NCBI GenBank assembly: GCA_003693705.1
Contig: RBZT01000492.1
Coordinates: 148-50,779, forward strand
Source of the DNA: Polymyxa betae
Lineage: Eukaryota > Endomyxa > Phytomyxea > Plasmodiophorida > Plasmodiophoridae
DNA: 50,632 nucleotides
Direction: 5' to 3'
Positions within the stretch are counted from its first letter, which is position 1. Each line of letters starts with the position of its first letter. Below the pieces are notes generated by a model that worked only from the letters and a program-made list of their open reading frames with translations, was not told the origin of the DNA and did not search any database. Of this stretch, positions 44,830-50,632 are shown piece by piece. Position numbers and translations under genes: made by a program.

Positions 44830-45114
44830 ATATTGTCAACGCAAGAGATGAGTTATAAAACTGCATCAGCTGTCTGCCTATTAAGTAGTGACGGTAGCAA
44901 GCAGATATCGCAATCGTTCGAGAAGGTTCGTGAGCCGCTACCGCTGGGCACCTTCGATACGATGCCAATCATATTCAAAGAGCTCTGCATGAGATGTTGA
45001 AACGAGCAGCGACATAGACAAGTGGTCTGGAATTGTGAAACACCAGTTGAAGATTGTGGGGGACACCGTTGTAGATTGTGGGGTCGACTTATTGTGGGGG
45101 GACGACGTGCTGTT

Positions 45115-46712
45115 ATGTTACATACGACTGGGGCGAACGGAGCCCCAGCTGGAGCCAAGTCATGCGTGATTGAAGGAGTCCCATTACTCTGCCGCCCTCA
45201 ACGTCGCCATTCCGATTTCCCATCGCTCGATCTGGCCCGAGCGTCGAGGATGACTGCGCCGCAGACCAATTATATGGTGACGGCTGCTGATCCGTCATCT
45301 TGGATGACGATCAAATCAGGGCTGGTCTTGGCTAACGAATCGAAGTCGCAGTTGACCATCAAATTTTCGCAGCCGTATGAGGCTTTCAATTCCAATTTTG
45401 GCTTCTCTGCGAAAGGAAAACTGAATGCTTTTGTTAGACCTCGAACAATGTTTCTTGTTCGGAAAATTTCGAGCGATGAGGCGCGGAATGCTTTAATCGA
45501 ATTGGCTGAATGGCTAATGAAAGAGCATGGAGTTGCGATCGTTGTAGAGGAGGCAGACGCCGATGATATGTTTATGCGATTTGACAGGTTCAATGGCCAT
45601 ATTGACTGTATGTATTTTGATAATTATCTCCTTTACTCGCAGTGATACATTGTTGCTTTCAGTATGCGTATGCCTTGGCGGTGATGGGACCTTACTGCAT
45701 CTCAGTTCCTTATTCCAGGAGCAGCATTGCCCTCCAGTTATTGCTTTCGCCATGGGAACGCTTGGTGTGTTTTCTTTGAATATACTGTTCAACTTTTTCG
45801 AATTATACTGTTGTCAAAATATCGATTATCGACGACTTCCGTTCAAGTTTATTGACTAAAATGTAGGTTTTTTGACTCCATTAAATCTCAGCGACGTTCG
45901 TCTTCATCTGAGTCGAATATTGCAGCCATCTCCAGAATCGCTTTATATCACATTGCGAATGAGGCACGTCTTTGTTTTCAATTGTTCTTCCCAGTATTCA
46001 TACTCTTTCGTCTAGGTTGCTCTGCGAGATCTATCGGCATGGATCGAATATACCTGAAGCAAGGCATTTGGTGCTGAACGAGTGCCTCATTGATCGTGGA
46101 GCGAACTCCTGCCTTTCAGTTCTCGAGCTCATCATAGATGATGTCCTTGTCACAGTTGTGCAAGCCGACGGCCTCATCGTGTATGTGATTACAAATCAAA
46201 ACGTTGCTCAGAATTTGCATTCTGTCTGACGCTATTTTTTTCTTTTGTGCATTAATATTCTACTTACGTGACGTTTACAGGGCGACGCCAACAGGAAGCA
46301 CCGCATACTCATTGTCTGCAGGAGGATGCATGGTGGCGCCAAGCGTGCCTGCTATTTTAATAACACCTGTCTGTCCGCATACCCTCTCGTTTCGACCAGC
46401 TGTGATTTCTGATTCAAGTCAAGTTCGGATTCGAGTTCCTGTAGGCCGTTGCCCGGGTGCTGCTGCTTCTTTTGATGGTACGCCCAACAAACTGATTTTT
46501 TTCTTGCCGGCTTGGTTCTGTAAACAAGTCTGAGCAATTCTGTAGGTTCACATTGTACACATTTGAATCACGGCGACGAAGTTCGGCTGTTAATGAGCCC
46601 AATGGCGATTCCAACGATAAACGAGCACGCCTTTAGCACGGATTGGTTCCATAGCATCGTTCAGAAACTGCACTGGAATGTCAGATCGCCAACGCCAACT
46701 TGCTCATTGTAG
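45115..46712 (+). CDS. NADK: NAD kinase
   Basis: Six exons (45115-45607, 45663-45764, 45867-45963, 46016-46180, 46281-46477, 46546-46712) give 406 residues. NAD kinase phosphorylates NAD to NADP. The ATP/PPi-binding motif [16 protein letters not shown] (about residue 167-182) keeps the catalytic Asp. It is followed by [21 protein letters not shown], and the NAD-binding motif [16 protein letters not shown] completed across a splice junction, then [15 protein letters not shown]. The order is that of fungal and animal cytosolic NADK. The N-terminal 120 residues are not conserved. The third intron (45964-46015) starts with GC. The first ATG in frame is used; the open frame extends a little further upstream. 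Confidence 0.95.
45964..46015 (+). other. GC-AG intron in NAD kinase
   Basis: The junction reads ATGAG|GCACGTC ... GTCTAG|GTTGC, 52 bp. The GT donor further on (GTCTTT) would bring a stop codon into frame; only the GC donor restores [10 protein letters not shown]. Confidence 0.75.
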
Positions 46713-46942
46713 AAAGAAATATTTTGTCTGCTGTGCCTATGCCTTCTTCATAGTGTATTCATTGTCCCCCATTCTGGTATAGGTCTAAGATGGAAGGAAA
46801 CCTTTTCAGATCTGGACTCCGGAAATTGTATTTGCTCAGTAAAGTATATTTGTTTAGATCAATATAGAAACCTGCTCCTTAAGGGTCGCTTTCTAAAGAA
46901 AGCTCTCAGAGCATTGATTATGACCCCAGCTTAGTTGGCAGT

Positions 46943-47170
46943 TTATAAATCCTCCCTCTTTCCTTGTTGTGGATTTAGTCGCCCTTGTGGGCCGCTAGCG
47001 GCTTCGATGTGTTCGCCAACGAAACGAGCTTCGTTGTCAGCCGCCCTCATATCCGAATAGCTTTCGATATTATCCTTTGAAGACTTGGGAATGGGATTTT
47101 CTTTGACCTTTTCCTTGTTATGCTCAATGGCTTGCTGTATCTTGGATGAAATCTTCTCCATAGGTAACAA
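46943..47170 (-). CDS. Small hydrophilic protein, possible SMP-like
   Basis: A 75-residue intronless frame (a second ATG three codons in, at 47161, is as likely a start). It is charged and helix-prone: EKISSKIQQAIEHNKEKVKE, then EARFVGEHIEAASGPQG. The SSKIQ...FVGxxxxAA spacing hints at the small SMP-like family, but without shared residues between the two parts. The GRLNPQQGKRED tail is disordered. Function unknown. Confidence 0.45.
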   Translation of the reverse strand: MLPMEKISSKIQQAIEHNKEKVKENPIPKSSKDNIESYSDMRAADNEARFVGEHIEAASGPQGRLNPQQGKREDL

Positions 47171-48750
47171 CCCAAATGCTTAGAACGCTTCGACCGAATT
47201 AAGTATGTAAAGTCAAACGGTTGAATTTTCCGCCGATAAGGTCCGTTGGCGTGGGCGAATGTGTGATGTGTCACCAACCTGCGACTTCATAGAACATTCT
47301 TGGTGCGTATCTAAAAGATGAATTTCGCTTGATCCACAGATGTAGTGAGTGTCTACTGGAAGCTACGGTACAGTAAGAATCTGCCGTACATGCTCTACCA
47401 TCGCGCCTCAGATATCCGGAATTCCGATACTTGTTATCACTCCGATATCTGACATTTTGTCTTGGACCAAGTCCGTTTTATGGCCGATAACAGATATTAC
47501 CAATATATAATTATGGAATACCGATATTCAAAGACTTGAAATATTATATTGGATTTGTTATGGGATTGTTATGGAATTTTGTAAAGTCACGTCTCACCAT
47601 TTAGCACTGTCAATTTCTTTCAAAACCTTCCGATGGCGGTATGTTTAGTTAAAAAGAAACAGTCACGCTTGAAACCAGATGAGAGCAATTAATTGCGGAA
47701 TGGCTGCAGTAGTTGAACCTGGGATGTGTTTTGCGTTCTTTTTCAAAACATTCCTCAAAACGCTTGGATTCGGTTACAATGTCCCATAAACCAAAAGGAA
47801 AGCGCCTTAATGAGTCTTAGCGCTGTGAGATAATCTCTTAAGCTAACCAAAACGAATGCTCCCAGTAAAAGGACTCTACAGTAGCTCGCGAATAAAATGG
47901 AATCGAAGGAGCCATCAGAAAAAGTGCGTGACAATCGGGAGCAGCTTCTGGAGCGTTCTTCCATGAGATCTCCAATGCGCAGCCAAAGCCAAAGCCAAGG
48001 TTTTGGCTCAACATTCCTCACCAATGGAGAGCCAAATCCAACGGCGCACTTGTTTTTGGATTCCTGAAGCCAAAATCCTCAGTTTGGCTTTATAGCCAAA
48101 CTTCGAGCCACGGAGTTTCGACGCAGTTTCTGCGACAGGAACGGGCTGCGCGACGAGAACAGCTCTCTCTTATCTTACATTGACTACTGCAGGCGATTCA
48201 CCAAATTTGAACAGCATCGAACGGGCAGCCATAAGCAAGCACCATGAAGGCATCAACGACTTTCTGCATGCTAGATAATCCTGGATTACCAAGCGCATCT
48301 TTTAAATATTTTCAGAAACAATAAACGGCTCCCACGGAACTGTCGTCGAAAAACTTTAGGCAGATAGAAAAGCATTTGGTGCAATGTACTGTTTATATAT
48401 CTATTCGTGTCCCGCCTCATGGTTTCGACCAAGCTATTCACGAGTGGATCCGATTCTCGCAAATTCATCATCGATCCGCTGTCAATATCGCTCAGTGTAG
48501 CCAGTTTTTCCTCAAAGTCAATGTCCTGCGTGCTGGCAGACAAACCTGAAGAAACCAGTTGCTGAAAGCTGACATAATTATGGATATACTCGCTCGATAA
48601 CGCTATGAATGATAGCCACCCTTTGGCTCTCTGATTTTGGCTCGCACTACGGTGTAGCGATGGGGAACCCCGTTGATAGTTGCAGCAAAAAAACTGCGCA
48701 AACGCACTTTTAGCTTGGCTCCCAGATGCTCTGATGTCTAAAGAAGCTAA
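47171..48750. other. Gene-poor, repeat-like stretch
   Basis: No gene supported. The bases around 47410-47545 repeat gatat/ccgata words. The TTTGGCT/AGCCAAA array lies at 47985-48720. A minus-strand 174-codon ORF (48286-48810) has no family feature. Confidence 0.45.
47985..48720. repeat. Clustered TTTGGCT / AGCCAAA motifs on both strands
   Basis: At least eight copies, including agccaaagccaaagccaagg (47989-48008), tttggctttatagccaaac (around 48083-48101) and ctttggctctctgattttggc (around 48621). Such inverted subterminal words are typical of hAT- or CACTA-like DNA elements, but no terminal inverted repeat was identified. Confidence 0.5.
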
Positions 48751-49011
48751 GGATATAAGACATCTCGAACCTCTGTTAGTCGATTTACAGAGCTTGAAGA
48801 CATGCTTCACGTCTGGATTTACAGCATGCGGCGTGCCAGACTTCCTGTGCCGCCATCTCTGGCCATTGCCAAAGCGAGAATATTTGCCTCTAGTTTGTCA
48901 ATTCCGGAAACTGATTTCAAGGCATCTTGGCAAAGGTTTGAAGCTGTGCTTGGTCTACGCGGATTGCTTACCTCAGAACAAGCTTCCCTATTACGTATAC
49001 TGTATACATGA
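48751..49011 (+). pseudogene. CENP-B/Tc5-type HTH domain remnant
   Basis: An open frame starting GYKTSRTSVSRFTELEDMLH without an ATG, then WIYSMRRARLPVPPSLAIAK, and TDFKASWQRFEAVLGLRG. This is the second helix-turn-helix of CENP-B and of pogo/Tigger/Tc5 transposases (typically RxRGxPVxxxxIxxKA ... FKASxGWLxRFxxR). The frame ends at 49011 and no DDE transposase domain follows in any frame I could read, so this looks like a fragment of a dead element or an exon of a gene I cannot complete. Confidence 0.55.
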
Positions 49012-49518
49012 ATCTCTTCGACACGATGCTGATTACACAACAACGAAACTGCATCAGGGTCGCAATAGATTTTTACAGTTTCTTGTTCTCTAATGGCTGA
49101 TAGGCAGCACTCTGTTCCAGTACAAGACCCTATCAGGTTTGACTGCAGAAATCGTCGCCCCAATCCATAATTATGCCAGCAATTTTTATTGCCTATCGCA
49201 TGTTCAGTTTTCCCAGTCTCGAATTCGATTCAGAAAGCGTCGAAATTTGCAAAAAAAGCTGCTACACAAAGAAGGAGCAGAAGTCGACAAAAACGATCCG
49301 GAACTGCTTGCAGATTGAGACGGCTTGTATGCGGGCACCATAACGTCATGACTGAACCAGCACAATCCAAGACAATACCAAAAGAGGGAAACGGAACAAA
49401 CAGCAGAGAAAATGGTATGCGTAACTGGAGAACCAGGAAAAAATAAATAAAGTGATGAAAAGAGACGAAAAACTGAGAGAGAAGAGCAAGATAATTTACG
49501 CACGGAAAACCACACTTA

Positions 49519-49560
49519 AGGCTAAGAGCATCCACAGCGGTTGCGTGATTGCGTGCGTGA
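49519..49560 (+). repeat. Candidate terminal sequence of a Harbinger-type element
   Basis: The sequence aaggctaagagcatccacagc begins next to a TTA/TAA trinucleotide, the target-site type of PIF/Harbinger elements, and lies about 390 bp before the Myb-like gene of that superfamily. It is followed by a gcgtgattgcgtgcgtgattg repeat. The matching right end would lie beyond the window. Confidence 0.3.
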
Positions 49561-49912
49561 TTGGACATTTTTGAATAAATCGCGCATGCTTGAAATTTTA
49601 CGGTCTGCCAGCGGTGCGTGTTTGCTATTGGAGGGTTGCGACCGCGACGAGGCGCGACCTGTTTAAGGCAGCGTGTTCTGCAATTTTCAGGGCGATCGTG
49701 GCTGTTACTGGTCACACGTTTGCGAGCTAGTTTGGACCTAAATACAAATCACTTTTTTGATCCTAACTGTCTGTCGTTCGTGGAAACCAACATTTGCATG
49801 CGTGGAAAATCCTGCAGCGGGACTTCATGCGCCCAATTAAACGAATGGAATCCTGCATGGGCGAATAAAATTTCTCATATTTTCTCCAGTATCTCTTGAC
49901 CTTTTTCTTGCC

Positions 49913-50632
49913 ATGGCTCCTCACTTCAACTCCAACGAAAATAAGCGACTATGCAATGCTTGGATGGACATATCGCAGGATCCCATTAAAGGAAATAATC
50001 AAAAGAAGGAAGATTTATGGACGATGATAGCCGATGAGCTCAACGGCGAGGCTATTCCCGATCAAAAGGAATATCGTAACCAAGATCAACTGTATAACCG
50101 TTTTCGGGTTAGTTTGCTGCAATTCTACTAAGCATATGCGTCATAACAAATTTTTGCTAGGCAATTCAAACAATCGTCAATAAATTTATTTCCGCTCTGA
50201 AAGTTGCTAAATCTTCTCCACCATCTGGCTGGAACGAAGCCAACTATTACCAAAGGGCGAAAGAGCTATATCATGACAAAAACGGGAAGGATTTCCAGTT
50301 GGATCACTGCTACGATATCCTCCAGCGGATGGAGAAGTTCACACTTGAACCTGCAATTTCTGACAAGAAGCTGGCGAGAGCAGACGAATTGCTCTCGCCC
50401 CCACAAGAAAGGCGGAGCTGAAGACGCCCTCCCGTCCGCCTGGACGTAAGCAGGCGAAACGCCTGCAATATGGTACGCCGGATGTAGATATAGAAATTCG
50501 GCATGCGAAGCTTGCTAAAATTCAAGCACAAATAGAGGCAGCTAAGGCCTCGGCGGAGAAAGATCGTTCGATTGCAAAAGATCTTGCTGACCTTCGTAAT
50601 AAGGCTAAGGGCAACCCTAACCCGGCACCGGT
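49913..50632 (+). pseudogene. PIF/Harbinger-associated Myb-like protein, frameshifted and partial
   Basis: Exon 1 (49913-50107) and exon 2 (from 50161), joined over a 53-bp intron, give a trihelix-type Myb domain: NKRLCNAWMDISQDPIKGNN and then QLYNRFRAIQTIVNKF. A GWNEANYYQRAKELYHDKNG part and FQLDHCYDILQRMEKF follow. This matches the Myb-like second protein of PIF/Harbinger DNA transposons and their NAM-like relatives in plants. The frame stops at 50421, but the usual continuation (KTPSRPPGRKQAKRL, then a charged coiled coil) goes on in another frame to the window end. One missing C in the run at about 50399-50403 would explain it. The gene runs past the right edge. Confidence 0.65.

Noticed and set aside
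48286-48810. Minus-strand 174-residue ORF
   Set aside because: Composition is mixed, no domain is visible, and it overlaps the HTH remnant on the other strand.

Overview
This is a eukaryotic nuclear stretch with compact, intron-dense genes on both strands. Nearly every gene is split by GT-AG introns, most only 44-56 bp long, usually with a CTAAT/CTAAC-type branch motif just before the acceptor. Exon joins given here were worked out by hand from splice sites, codon phase and recognisable protein families, and in most multi-exon genes every junction keeps frame. Gene content points to a flagellated opisthokont-like protist, most likely an early-diverging fungus or relative (chytrid, aphelid or rozellid grade): an axonemal dynein light chain (DNAL4), a ciliary CC2D2A/CEP76-type protein and a centrin sit beside fungal-looking small SMP-like proteins and a yapsin-like aspartic protease. 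The species cannot be named from the sequence.

Layout. 0.6-20.8 kb is a normal gene-dense block: BolA2, a TPR protein, an intronless pseudokinase, an aspartic protease, mitochondrial ribosomal protein bL17m, a leucine-rich repeat protein, a three-UBZ4 zinc-finger protein, a two-Myb protein, a MAD1-like coiled coil, a DsbA-like thioredoxin-fold protein, the E2 of 2-oxoglutarate dehydrogenase (DLST) and an ankyrin-RING ubiquitin ligase. 20.8-25.9 kb is looser: three small SMP-like genes (one frameshifted, with a signal peptide), simple repeats and a minus-strand membrane-protein gene that I could only partly resolve. 26.1-46.7 kb is gene-dense again: the CC2D2A/CEP76-like gene, 3-hydroxyacyl-CoA dehydrogenase, an intronless ArsB/NhaD-type transporter, centrin, HINT, ALG2, a coiled-coil protein, another small SMP-like protein, a protein with three tandem Myb/SANT-like domains, DNAL4, TFIIIA and NAD kinase. 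46.9-50.6 kb is transposon-like: a short-motif array, a CENP-B-type HTH remnant, and at the right edge a PIF/Harbinger-type Myb-like gene broken by one frameshift and cut off by the window end.

The genes are mostly unrelated housekeeping functions (mitochondrial translation and TCA cycle, glycosylation, NADP supply, 5S rRNA transcription, ubiquitin/DNA-damage signalling, flagellum and centrosome) with no operon-like logic. I found no rRNA, tRNA, CRISPR array or convincing novel multi-gene system. The points most worth a second look are the dispersed SMP-like family, the unresolved membrane gene at 24.3-25.9 kb, the triple Myb/SANT protein, the MAD1-like protein lacking its usual C-terminus, the intronless transporter, two GC-AG introns and a pair of hairpins upstream of DLST.
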